Assembly (NCBI GenBank): GCA_028284885.1
Contig: JANQQW010000194.1
Span: forward strand, 17,672-81,671
Origin: Planctomycetaceae bacterium
GTDB lineage: Bacteria; Planctomycetota; Planctomycetia; Planctomycetales; Planctomycetaceae
Length of the DNA stretch: 64,000 nucleotides
Reading direction: 5' to 3'
Below, piece after piece: positions 9,012-17,452 of this stretch. The position numbers were made by a program, and so were the translations under genes. The notes under the pieces are model-generated. The model was not told the origin of the DNA. It did no database searches and worked only from the letters and a program-made list of their open reading frames with translations. How positions within the stretch are numbered: position 1 is the first letter of the stretch; the number at the start of each line of letters is the position of its first letter.

Positions 9012-9646
9012 TCTGCATCCTCCGGTTGCGAATTCCACACCCTGCGGTCGTACCGCTGCCGCTCGACGTCGCACGGTCGAGACGGAGGCTGGACACGACG
9101 GATCCGTCGTGAAGACGTCGTATCGGGGAAGGTATAGCGGAGTCTCGGAATCGTGTAAACGGCAACGTGGCCCGGCGGTTTCGGCGGGAAACGGAATCGG
9201 CACGCGACGTGCAACGGCGCCCCCCGTCGGGCTCTCCCGTCTCCTCGGCACTCGCCGGTGACTCCTCCCATGCCGCTGCAAACACCGTGGACTCGCGTCG
9301 CTCGCACGACGCGTCCCTGCCGGCTTGCGCACGCGTCCTCCGATGCGAGCGCGGCCCTTTGTACGAACGACCGCGCGACACTGTCGTATGTGCAAACGCG
9401 TCCGAATCGGACCCACCGGAGCATCCGGGAGCCGAACCGACCCGACGACTGACTCCGGGCGACTCCGGTGAAGGCCCCGGCCGGGGCGGGACGATAGTCC
9501 TCGCGGAACGTCGGCCGTTCGCGGGTCCTCCGCCGAGTCGTTCAGCTGAGCCGAGTCCGGCTCGTCCGGTCTCTCAACCTCTCGAACACCTCACTCACCG
9601 CGATATCGCTCGGGCCGACGGTATCCCACGGAAACCGCCAGAACCC
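9012..9646. other. Gene-free divergent region between acpP and pgsB
   Basis: About 635 bases separate the diverging acpP-fabF and pgsBCW operons. Open frames cross it, but none has recognisable protein features or a convincing ribosome binding site. It must hold the promoters of both operons. I could not pick a clear -10/-35 pair or operator by eye. Confidence 0.5.
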
Positions 9647-10957
9647 ATGGACGGGATCTCGCTGCTCGCGGCAGCTGTCGGTCTGCTCACTCTGCTCGGT
9701 GTCTGGGAGGCGACGGCCCACCGGCGGCGCCTCGCCCGCATTCCCGTTCGCGTCCACGTGAACGGCACCCGCGGCAAGTCGAGCGTCACCCGGCTCGTCG
9801 CCGCCGGCCTCCGCGCCGGCGGGCACCGCGTCGTCGCCAAGACGACCGGCACGCTCCCCCGCCTGATCCTCCCCGACGGCCGCGAGGAGCCGATCCACCG
9901 ACGGGGCAGGGCGAACGTCATCGAGCAGGTCGGGATCGTCCGACGTGCCGTCGCCGAACGGGCCGAAGTCCTCGTGCTCGAGTGCATGGCCCTACAGCCC
10001 ACGCTGCAGTCGCTGTGCGAACTCGACCTCGTCCGCTCGACGCACGGCGTCGTCACGAACGCCCGGCCGGACCACCTCGACGTGATGGGCCCCACCCCCC
10101 GCGACGTCGCGAAGGCCCTCGCCGGCACCACGCCCAGGAACGCCCGACTCTACACGGCCGAGCGGAAGTTGATCGACGTCTTCGTCGACGCGTGCCGCGA
10201 CCGGAAGTCGATCCTCGCCCCCACGACCGCCTTCGACGTGGCGTGCGTGACCGACGACGACCTCCGCGGCTTCTCGTACCTGGAACACGCCGACAACGTC
10301 GCCCTCGCCCTGCGCGTCTGCGACGACGTCGGCGTCGACCGCCGGACGGCCCTCGCCGGCATGTGGGCCGCCACGCCCGACCCTGGGGCCCTCACCGTCG
10401 ATCACCTCGTGCACGGCCTCGGCCGCAGCGTCTTCGTCAACGGCTTCGCGGCGAACGACCCGGAGTCCACGGCCGGCAACTGGAACGTCGTCCGCGACCG
10501 TTTCCCGGAGACGACTCGCGGCGTCGCCGTCGTCAACTGCCGCGAGGACCGTAGCGACCGCACCGAACAACTCGCCGAGATGTGCGCGACCCTCGAAGGC
10601 CTCGACTCGATCGTCCTCGTCGGCACCGGCACGGCCCTCTTCACGCGGCGCTACGAACAACTGCGCAGCGAGCGGACAAGAAGTCCGCGAGCGGAGCACG
10701 TGAGCCGAGCCGAGTTCGGCAGTCAGGAAGACTGCGGAACACGAGCGCGGGGAACCAAGAACACCGAACACGTCGTGATCCACGACATGAGCAACCGATC
10801 CGTCGCCGACGTCGCCGAGGCCGCCGTGCGGTTCGGCGGGTCGGCCGGCAGGATCGTCGGCATGGGAAACGTCGCGGGCCCTGGTCTGGAGTTGGTGCGC
10901 TGGTTCGAGGAGCGAGCCGGGCACCCCGAAACATCCCCTTGGCAGGAGGCCGCATGA
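9647..10957 (+). CDS. pgsB: Poly-gamma-glutamate synthase subunit PgsB/CapB
   Basis: A 436-residue Mur-ligase-like amide ligase that joins glutamates through the gamma carboxyl using ATP. It has an N-terminal membrane segment (residues 5-20) and the P-loop NGTRGKSS at 39-46. It ends with IVGMGNVAGPGLELVRWFEER, as expected for CapB. It is about 40 residues longer than Bacillus PgsB as I recall it. The excess matches a 101-bp repeat read in frame as residues 339-372, rich in Arg, Ser and Glu. ATG 9647 is the first start with family similarity. The stop overlaps pgsC (ATGA). Confidence 0.9.
   Translation: MDGISLLAAAVGLLTLLGVWEATAHRRRLARIPVRVHVNGTRGKSSVTRLVAAGLRAGGHRVVAKTTGTLPRLILPDGREEPIHRRGRANVIEQVGIVRRAVAERAEVLVLECMALQPTLQSLCELDLVRSTHGVVTNARPDHLDVMGPTPRDVAKALAGTTPRNARLYTAERKLIDVFVDACRDRKSILAPTTAFDVACVTDDDLRGFSYLEHADNVALALRVCDDVGVDRRTALAGMWAATPDPGALTVDHLVHGLGRSVFVNGFAANDPESTAGNWNVVRDRFPETTRGVAVVNCREDRSDRTEQLAEMCATLEGLDSIVLVGTGTALFTRRYEQLRSERTRSPRAEHVSRAEFGSQEDCGTRARGTKNTEHVVIHDMSNRSVADVAEAAVRFGGSAGRIVGMGNVAGPGLELVRWFEERAGHPETSPWQEAA
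10661..10761 (+). repeat. Structured 101-bp dispersed repeat, copy 1, inside pgsB
   Basis: This segment matches the reverse complement of 17209-17309 over the full 101 bases without gaps, with 13 differences by my count. It contains two stem-loops: GCGGAC/GTCCGC around a five-base loop, and GCAGTC/GACTGC around AGGAA. In the other copy the first stem is unchanged while four of five loop bases differ, and the second stem has an A-T pair replaced by C-G. It is translated in frame as part of pgsB. Confidence 0.85.
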
Positions 10958-11424
10958 TGGAGTCGATTCCCCTCGTGATCGGGATCGGGCTGCTCGTCAG
11001 CCTGATGGTGACGGAACTGTACGGCCTGTCGGCCGGCGGCATGGTCGTGCCGGGCTACCTCGCCCTGTACCTGCACCGTCCGGAGTGCATCGTCGCGACG
11101 CTCGTCGCGGCCCTCCTCACCTGCGTCGCCGTCCGCGGCATCTCGTCCGTGGCGATCGTCTACGGCCGCCGGCGGACGGTGATCACGCTCGTCGTCGGCT
11201 TCCTGTTCGGGGCGTTGGCGAGATCGGTCGCCGACTGTGCCGGCTGCAGCACGCTCGCCGTCGTCGGGCTCGAAGGACTCACCGTCATCGGCTTCGTCAT
11301 CCCCGGGCTGCTCGCCATCTGGATCGAACGGCAGGGCCTCGTCGAAACGGTCGGCGTCTCGCTCACCTCGAGTGCCCTCGTCCGGCTCGTCCTGCTCGTC
11401 GTCGGAACGGGAGTGCTGGCATGA
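10954..11424 (+). CDS. pgsC: Poly-gamma-glutamate biosynthesis membrane protein PgsC/CapC
   Basis: A 156-residue hydrophobic protein with about five membrane segments and the family phrase ELYGLSAGGMVVPGYLAL near residue 22. PgsC forms the membrane part of the PgsB ligase complex and supports polymer export. It starts at ATG 10954, overlapping the pgsB stop, with AGGAGG at 10944-10949. The next codon (10957) is also ATG and is slightly better spaced. Its own stop overlaps pgsW, so the three genes form a tightly coupled operon. Confidence 0.92.
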   Translation: MMESIPLVIGIGLLVSLMVTELYGLSAGGMVVPGYLALYLHRPECIVATLVAALLTCVAVRGISSVAIVYGRRRTVITLVVGFLFGALARSVADCAGCSTLAVVGLEGLTVIGFVIPGLLAIWIERQGLVETVGVSLTSSALVRLVLLVVGTGVLA

Positions 11425-12575
11425 AACGCGTCTACTGGTCGGCCCGCAAGGTCTCGCGGCCGCTGATCCTGCTGCTCACGGTCGTCGCCCTCGGGGCGGT
11501 CGCCGTCGTCGAGACGTGGCCTCGCCGCGAGACGGGCGACCTCGCCGAGACGAAGCTCGCCGCCGCCCAGCTCGCCGAGCGGGCGATGGACGAACTCAAG
11601 GCGGAACGCCTCCGCCGCGGCATCCCCATCGACCCCGAACTCGACCCGGCCGAGACCGGCATGATCGGGGCCGTCGAAACACCGACGACGAGCGTCATGG
11701 GACATCTTGGGGCGAAGCAGTCGACCGTGAACCCGAACTGGGCGGCCGTCCTCGTCGAGATGTTCCACGAGGCCGGCGTTCAGCCGGGCGACCGGATCGC
11801 CATCGGCTGGTCCGGCTCGTTCCCGGCCCTCAACCTCTGCACGCTGGCCGCCGTCGAGGCGATCGGGGCGGAGCCGGTCGCCATCGCGAGCGTCGGCTCG
11901 TCGCAGTACGGGGCGAACTACCCGGAGTGGCCGTGGATCGAGATGGAACGGCACCTGTTCGAGCAGGGCGTCACTCAGCACCGCTCCGTCGCCGTCTCCC
12001 GCGGCGGGTTCGAGGACCGGGCCCTCCACATGAGCGACGAGGGCCGTGCACTCATCGACGAGGCGATCGCCCGCAGCGGCCTGCCGAAGGTCGAGTCGAC
12101 GAACTTCGACGACTCGCTCGGCGAGCGGATGGCGATCTACGACCAGCACTCCGAAGGCGAGCCGTTCGCGGCCTACGTGAACGTCGGCGGTGGAACGGTC
12201 TCGGTCGGCCACGGCGTCGGCAAACGCCTCTACGCCCCCGGCCTCAACCTCCAGCCCCCGCCCGCCGCCACCAACATTGACTCCATCCTTACGCGCTTCG
12301 CCACCCGCGGCGTTCCGCTCGTCCACCTCAGCAGCGTCCGCGACCTCGCCATCTCCTACGGCCTCCCCACGGAACCGAACCCCCGCCCGATCGCCGGCAC
12401 CGGCTCGGCCTTCGAAGCGGCCCCCAACCGAGCCGTCTCCATCGTCGCCCTGGCGATCGTCGTCGGCCTGATGCTGCTGATCACCCTGCGACGCAATCGA
12501 CAGGAACCCCCCCAGGAATCGGAACCCCCGAAGACCTTCCCGGTCCACCCGGAGCCGACCTCACGAGCGGCGTGA
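11421..12575 (+). CDS. pgsW: Poly-gamma-glutamate system protein PgsW
   Basis: A 384-residue protein with an N-terminal anchor (LILLLTVVALGAVAVV) and a second hydrophobic segment near residues 345-362, between which lies an extracytoplasmic domain. Conserved blocks include SVMGHLGAKQSTVNPNWAA and VNVGGGTVSVGHG. It matches my memory of the poly-gamma-glutamate system protein that replaces PgsA in some bacteria. The start overlaps the pgsC stop (ATGA). No poly-glutamate hydrolase gene lies nearby, so export or anchoring of the polymer is not explained here. Confidence 0.8.
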   Translation: MKRVYWSARKVSRPLILLLTVVALGAVAVVETWPRRETGDLAETKLAAAQLAERAMDELKAERLRRGIPIDPELDPAETGMIGAVETPTTSVMGHLGAKQSTVNPNWAAVLVEMFHEAGVQPGDRIAIGWSGSFPALNLCTLAAVEAIGAEPVAIASVGSSQYGANYPEWPWIEMERHLFEQGVTQHRSVAVSRGGFEDRALHMSDEGRALIDEAIARSGLPKVESTNFDDSLGERMAIYDQHSEGEPFAAYVNVGGGTVSVGHGVGKRLYAPGLNLQPPPAATNIDSILTRFATRGVPLVHLSSVRDLAISYGLPTEPNPRPIAGTGSAFEAAPNRAVSIVALAIVVGLMLLITLRRNRQEPPQESEPPKTFPVHPEPTSRAA

Positions 12576-12604
12576 CGGCACAGGTAGGTTAGGCTACGCA
12601 ACGT

Positions 12605-12695
12605 GTGCCATGCCTTGACGCCGAAGGCGGACAGGCATGCCTGGGGCGACGTCCACCCTCCATGCTTGTCCCGCTACGCGGTCAAAGCATGCCAC
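12605..12695. repeat. 91-bp imperfect palindrome
   Basis: Two 35-base arms, 12605-12639 and 12661-12695, are imperfect inverted copies of each other. They begin GTGCCATGCCTTGACG and, on the other strand, GTGGCATGCTTTGACC. Each arm contains its own small hairpin (GCC-GAA-GGC; CCGC-GTA-GCGG). It lies between pgsW and the convergent low-GC gene pair, and overlaps the end of the small Cys-rich gene. Confidence 0.7.
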
Positions 12696-12987
12696 CCAGC
12701 CGATCACGAACTGGGGGCGTCCTTCGTCGGACCCCAGCCACCCGCCCGAGTCGTACGTCGCGAGTCCACCACGCGTACCAACGCAGACGTCTCGCGGCAT
12801 CTGGGTTGGGGACTGACTTCGTACCCATGCAATCGTCGCAACCCGACGTGTCGCAATGTGGGGATGTGCACTTCACCAGTGCCTTCGTCGTGTCGAGCAA
12901 CTGTCGTAGTGCGGTCTCCTGGGAGACTTGCCCAGTTCCGTTGCAGTAGATGCAGAAGACGCAATCGTGTTCGCACCCGCTATCCAT
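12682..12987 (-). CDS. Small Cys-rich protein with DnaJ-type zinc motifs
   Basis: A 101-residue frame beginning with a dense cysteine region: CEHDCVFCIYCNGTG near residues 5-18 and CTSPHCDTSGCDDCMGT near 39-55. CxxCxGTG followed by CxxCxGT is the zinc-binding pattern of DnaJ cysteine-rich domains, present here as one pair, enough for one zinc site. The ATG lies inside the last codons of the upstream gene (AATGGATAG), giving an eight-base overlap and probable translational coupling. The last 40 residues lack family features and the end runs into the palindromic repeat, so the natural C-terminus may have been altered. Confidence 0.55.
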   Translation of the reverse strand: MDSGCEHDCVFCIYCNGTGQVSQETALRQLLDTTKALVKCTSPHCDTSGCDDCMGTKSVPNPDAARRLRWYAWWTRDVRLGRVAGVRRRTPPVRDRLGGML

Positions 12988-13873
12988 TCAGCCTTGGCTC
13001 CTCGGATCGCGTGTCGCCGTCAGGAGTGTCGTCGTCGGGACGAGTGACGAGTCTCTCCAGCTCAGAGAGCACTGTTTGTGGAGAATTCAGCAGATTTGGA
13101 CTCTTCTCAAGCTGGATCATCTCCTGCACGGATAGGCGGCGTACTGCGACTAGCTGGTCGCCAGCGCGGTCGAGCGTCTTCACGAGCAAGATTGATCCGC
13201 ACTGCATCGCTGCGTGTGCGACGTCCGAAAGTGCATTGAGCAGCGTTGCTATGCCATCTGCGGCTACCCTGTCCACCTCGGCCTGTGGCTTCTGTAGGGC
13301 GTGCAACTCCGCACCGTGTTGCAACTTGTCAAAGCACTCTTGCACCTGCGGTCGGCTCAACGCTTGCTTGCTTCTCCAGGTCCAGCGCTTCCACCACGAA
13401 CCTCGTTCGGCAGGGAATTCGTCCGCAGGTGTGTAGCCGATCGCGTCCGCGACCTTCCCCAGTGCGTCATTGACTGACGCGAGCACAGTCTCGCTCCCAC
13501 TCGACAGATAGAAGCGTACCGGCGCCAGTCTCGGCAGCGGAACAGCATCGCTATCGATGCCGAAACTTGTAGAAACCGCGTACGCGTAGAAGTCGCGTTG
13601 GATCGAGCGCAGCTGCGAGTAGAGCATGCCAGTCCATCTCGACAGCGCCGCCTCCGATGGCATTCGATTCTCTGGCTTTAGCATCTCCGTGAGAAAGCCT
13701 GCGAAATAGTCGGGGCTATTCGTGCCATACATCAGCCGGAGGTAGTTTGCCGACTCGTCAGTCAGTACGCCTCCAGTAGCAATTAGCGTCGCGACCATCG
13801 CTTCACAGCGCGACATCCTCCGACTGAGTTCGTCGATCTGCCCAACGACGGCACCAAACTCCTCATCGGTCAT
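12980..13873 (-). CDS. Unknown accessory protein, possible conflict-system adaptor
   Basis: A 297-residue protein in visibly lower-GC DNA than its surroundings. The N-terminal 60 residues look helical. The C-terminal half has GSWWKRWTWRSKQALS, KPQAEVDRVAADGIATLLNAL and CGSILLVKTL, then LEKSPNLLNSP. From memory this layout resembles C-terminal domains of proteins found beside caspase or TPR genes in conflict systems (CATRA-like), but I am not certain. ATG 13873 is chosen over the track start because the upstream 57 residues look non-coding. It is coupled to the Cys-rich protein. Confidence 0.6.
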   Translation of the reverse strand: MTDEEFGAVVGQIDELSRRMSRCEAMVATLIATGGVLTDESANYLRLMYGTNSPDYFAGFLTEMLKPENRMPSEAALSRWTGMLYSQLRSIQRDFYAYAVSTSFGIDSDAVPLPRLAPVRFYLSSGSETVLASVNDALGKVADAIGYTPADEFPAERGSWWKRWTWRSKQALSRPQVQECFDKLQHGAELHALQKPQAEVDRVAADGIATLLNALSDVAHAAMQCGSILLVKTLDRAGDQLVAVRRLSVQEMIQLEKSPNLLNSPQTVLSELERLVTRPDDDTPDGDTRSEEPRLNG

Positions 13874-14015
13874 CACACATCCCCATGAGATTGCACATGC
13901 TGAGTGCTGTGTATGAATGTGTAGGGATGATTGCAAGAGTGGCAGCGGCGTGGCCGGGGCGGGTTCGTTTCGGTGGCCTCCCGCTTGGCGTCCTCCTGTT
14001 CTCTCGACGTCGGCC

Positions 14016-17000
14016 TTACTTCTCTTCATCCGGTGGCGGAGCAAACCCCCTCCTCAGCGTGTTCTCTGTCACGTTCACCGGCACGAGGAACTCGTGGAGG
14101 TAGTCGGGGCCGCCGGCTTTGGTGCCGATGCCGGACATCTTGAAGCCGCCGAACGGGTGGCGGTTGACGAGGGCGCCGGTGCAGCCGCGGTTGAGGTACA
14201 GGTTCCCGACCTGGAACTCGCGGCGGGCGCGGTCGAGGTTCTTCGGGCTGCGGCTGAATATCCCGCCGGTGAGGGCGTAGTCGGTGCCGTTCGCCACCTC
14301 GAACGCTTCGTCGAGGTCCTTCACCTTGATGACGGCGAGGACCGGGCCGAAGAGTTCGTTCTGGGCGAGCGGGTGGTCGGGGCGGACGTTGGCGAAGACG
14401 TGCGGGCCGACGTAGGTGCCGTCGTCGTCGACCTCGGTCGCGTGCACGAGTTCCGGGGCGTCCTCGTCCTCCGGGTCGGCGGACTTCACGGCCTCGATGG
14501 CGGCAAGGATGCGGTCGCGGGCCTCCTCGTCGATGACCGGGCCGACCTGCGTGGCCGGGTCCTCGGCCGCGCCGACCTTGAGTGAGGCGACGGCCGGGAC
14601 GAGGCGTTCGAGGAAGGCGTCGTAGGCGTCGGCGAGGACGACGGCCCGGCTGCAGGCGGAACACTTCTGGCCGGCGTAGCCGAAGGCGGCGTGGACGACG
14701 CCGGCGACCGCCTCGTCCAGGTCGGCGTCCTCGTCGACGATGATGGCGTTCTTGCCCCCCATCTCGGCGAGCACCTTCTTGACGTTCGTCTGCCGCGGGT
14801 CGGTGTTGGCGGCCGCCTCGTAGATGGCGAGGCCGACCTGCCGGCTGCCGGTGAAGGCGATCAGGTCGACGTCGGGCGAGTTGACGAGTTCGGGGCCGAT
14901 CTCCTCGCCGACGCCGGGCAGATAGTTGACGACGCCGGCCGGGAGGTGGACGTCCTGGAAGATCTCCATCAGCTTGGCGGCGACGACGGAGGACTGCTCG
15001 GCCGGCTTCATGACGACGGTGTTGCCGGCGACGACGGCGGCGGCCGTCATTCCGGTGAGGATGGCGAGCGGGAAGTTCCACGGGGCGATGACGACCGCCA
15101 CGCCGCGGGGCCGGTACCAGTAGGCGTTCTCCTCGCCCGGCACGTCGCACTGCCGAGGCTCGGCGAGACGTCTCATCTCGCGGGCGTAGTAGACGCAGAA
15201 GTCGATCGCCTCGGCGACGTCGGCGTCCGCCTCGTCCCACGGCTTGCCGCACTCGAAGACCTGCCACGCCGCCAACTCGAAGCGACGTTCCCGCATCTCG
15301 CCGGCGACGAGTTCCAGGTACTCGGCCCGGTGGTCGGCGGAGACGGCGCCCCACTCGGGCTGGGCGCGGCGGGCCGTGTCGATCGCCTCGACGACGTCGT
15401 CCGGCCCCGCGGCGGCGATGCGGCCGACGATGCGGCCCGCGACCGACGGGTCGTACGAGGCGATCTCCGACTTGGTCTCGATCGGCCGTCCGCCGATCAC
15501 CAGCTGGTACTCGCGGCCGAGCAGCTGGGAGACCTCCGAGAGCGCCTCCTGCATCGCGTTCCGGGCGTCCGACTCCGCGAAGTCGCTGTGGGGTTCGTTG
15601 GCGAAGTCGGGCATGGCGAGTTGCGGATGGAGCGTGGTGATCTGGGCGTCGGAGAGGGTGCGCGGATCGAGGACGTGGGGCACACCTCCGGTGTGCCGTG
15701 ACGCGTTGGAATCGGGAGCATCCTGCACACCGGAGGTGTGCTCCACGTCGAAGAAGCCGGCGGCTTCGAGCTCGGCGACGTGGGCGGAGCCGGTCTCGAT
15801 CGGCGATTCGAGGAGCTTGTCGATCGGCGTGTCGGTCGAGACGCTCTGCTGCAGGAAGGAGTCGTTCGACGTGTTCTCGAGCAGTCGGCGGACGAGGTAG
15901 GCCATGCCGGGGATGAGCTCGCCGAACGGCGTGTAGACGCGGACGCGGTGGCCCATCTCCGTGAAGAGCTGGGCGAACTCCTCGCCCATGCCGTAGAGGA
16001 GCTGGATCTCCCACGCGGCGGGATCGACGTCGAGCGACTCGGCCCGGGCACACGCGTGGGCCAGGCTGCGAAGGTTGTGGCTGGCGATCGCCGGCCGCAG
16101 CCACGCGTGGTTCTGGAAGAGATAGTCGGTGCAGCGTTCGAAGCAGGCGTCCGACTGCCACTTGGCGAGGTAGACGGGAATGGGCCAGCCGTACGCGCGG
16201 GCGTGGACGGTCTCGAAGTCCCAGTACGCGCCTTTCACGAGGCGAATCCAGACCGGTGTGCCGCGCTCCTCGACCCACTCGCGGAGCATGCGTAGGTCTT
16301 CCTCGGCGTCGGCGAGGTAGGCCTGCACGACGATGCCGGCGTCCGGGAAGTCGCGGAACTCGTCCTCCATCAACACCTGCTTGAAGATCTCGAAGGTGAG
16401 GTCCTTGTAGGCGTAGTGCTCCATGTCGACGTGGACGTAGGCGTCGTGCTCGCGGGCGGCCCGGAGGATGGGCCGCAGACGCTGCTTCACTCCCTCGGCC
16501 GTGCCGACGGGATCGACCGGGCGGAAACGGCTGAAGAGGGCCGAGAGCTTGACCGAGACGTTGACGCGGGGAATCGGCCCCTGCTCGTCGCGGTCGAGCT
16601 GCACGTTCTCCGGCCACTGGGCGACGGACGGGGCGAGCCCGTTGACCAGGTCGAGGTACTGCTGCTGGTAGCGTTCGGCCTCAGGCTCGCTGACGACGGC
16701 CTCGCCGAGGAGGTCCAGCGTGAAGGCGTAGCCCGACTTGCGGAGCTTGGCGACCGACTGCAGCACTTCTTCGACGTTGCTGCCGGCGATGAACCGTTGG
16801 GCCATGCGGCGGGCGTTGGAGCGGGCGTTGACGGCGAGAGCCTTGCCGAGGATGGCGTTGTCCGTGACGTCGAGTCCCAGCCGGGCGGCCCAAGGGAGGT
16901 GGCTGCGGACCTCCTCGAAGTACTCGTGCAGGTGCCGGTTGACCGACTCGTGCGTGCGGAGCGTGGGGAGCACGTCCACGAAGCGGAACATCTGCACCTT

Positions 17001-17270
17001 GACCGACTCGTCCTGCATCGCCCAGTCGAGCAGTTGGTCGTCCCACCAGCGTCGTTCGAAGATCGACGGGCTGCGGCGGCCGATGCGGCGGAACAGCTCC
17101 CGGCCGAGCGACTGCGTGGCGAGTTCGACCGGATCGTCGGCGGGGCTGAGCGTGTCCGCCGACTTCTTCTGGGGCTTCTTCCTTGCCAACGTCGTCGTCC
17201 GTGTCCGGTTCTTGGTTCGCCTCGCTCGTGTTTCGCCGTCTTCCTGACGGCCGAACACGGCTTGGCTCAC
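14016..17270 (-). CDS. putA: Bifunctional proline dehydrogenase / glutamate semialdehyde dehydrogenase
   Basis: A large protein of about 1084 residues that oxidises proline to glutamate in two steps. The N-terminal half is the FAD-dependent proline dehydrogenase barrel (VNVSVKLSALFSRF; WIRLVKGAYWD). The C-terminal half is an aldehyde dehydrogenase with FGYAGQKCSACSR, catalytic Cys near residue 870, and the Glu of LAEMGGKNAII. It has no N-terminal DNA-binding domain, so it should not repress its own gene. The GTG at 17270 lies inside the 101-bp repeat, so the first 20-30 residues are repeat-derived and the real start may be further in. Confidence 0.93.
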   Translation of the reverse strand: MSQAVFGRQEDGETRARRTKNRTRTTTLARKKPQKKSADTLSPADDPVELATQSLGRELFRRIGRRSPSIFERRWWDDQLLDWAMQDESVKVQMFRFVDVLPTLRTHESVNRHLHEYFEEVRSHLPWAARLGLDVTDNAILGKALAVNARSNARRMAQRFIAGSNVEEVLQSVAKLRKSGYAFTLDLLGEAVVSEPEAERYQQQYLDLVNGLAPSVAQWPENVQLDRDEQGPIPRVNVSVKLSALFSRFRPVDPVGTAEGVKQRLRPILRAAREHDAYVHVDMEHYAYKDLTFEIFKQVLMEDEFRDFPDAGIVVQAYLADAEEDLRMLREWVEERGTPVWIRLVKGAYWDFETVHARAYGWPIPVYLAKWQSDACFERCTDYLFQNHAWLRPAIASHNLRSLAHACARAESLDVDPAAWEIQLLYGMGEEFAQLFTEMGHRVRVYTPFGELIPGMAYLVRRLLENTSNDSFLQQSVSTDTPIDKLLESPIETGSAHVAELEAAGFFDVEHTSGVQDAPDSNASRHTGGVPHVLDPRTLSDAQITTLHPQLAMPDFANEPHSDFAESDARNAMQEALSEVSQLLGREYQLVIGGRPIETKSEIASYDPSVAGRIVGRIAAAGPDDVVEAIDTARRAQPEWGAVSADHRAEYLELVAGEMRERRFELAAWQVFECGKPWDEADADVAEAIDFCVYYAREMRRLAEPRQCDVPGEENAYWYRPRGVAVVIAPWNFPLAILTGMTAAAVVAGNTVVMKPAEQSSVVAAKLMEIFQDVHLPAGVVNYLPGVGEEIGPELVNSPDVDLIAFTGSRQVGLAIYEAAANTDPRQTNVKKVLAEMGGKNAIIVDEDADLDEAVAGVVHAAFGYAGQKCSACSRAVVLADAYDAFLERLVPAVASLKVGAAEDPATQVGPVIDEEARDRILAAIEAVKSADPEDEDAPELVHATEVDDDGTYVGPHVFANVRPDHPLAQNELFGPVLAVIKVKDLDEAFEVANGTDYALTGGIFSRSPKNLDRARREFQVGNLYLNRGCTGALVNRHPFGGFKMSGIGTKAGGPDYLHEFLVPVNVTENTLRRGFAPPPDEEK

Positions 17271-17309
17271 GTGCTCCGCTGGCGGACGTGCGGTCCGCTC
17301 ACTGCGCAG
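17209..17309 (-). repeat. Structured 101-bp dispersed repeat, copy 2, at the 5' end of putA
   Basis: Read on the minus strand this is the partner of 10661-10761 (about 87% identical by manual alignment). It has the same two stem-loops, the second as GCCGTC/GACGGC around AGGAA. Its frame gives a peptide closely similar to the insert in PgsB (AEHVSQAVFGRQEDGETRAR here, AEHVSRAEFGSQEDCGTRAR there), and the annotated putA start codon lies within it. Confidence 0.85.
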
Positions 17310-17452
17310 GGATTCTTTCGGACGGCAGGCGGGGCATCAAGCGGCGGCGGTGCGATCGGCGCGGATTCTCGCAGAACGGACGCTGGCTTGCTCCCCTTGG
17401 GGAGAGAGTCTCCCGGTTTGGTTGGCTCCGAACGGACCAGCGGGCTTCGATG

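Noticed and set aside
17310..17452. CTCCCC/GGGGAG hairpin after the YHS-like gene as a terminator
   Set aside because: No run of T follows the stem on the minus strand.
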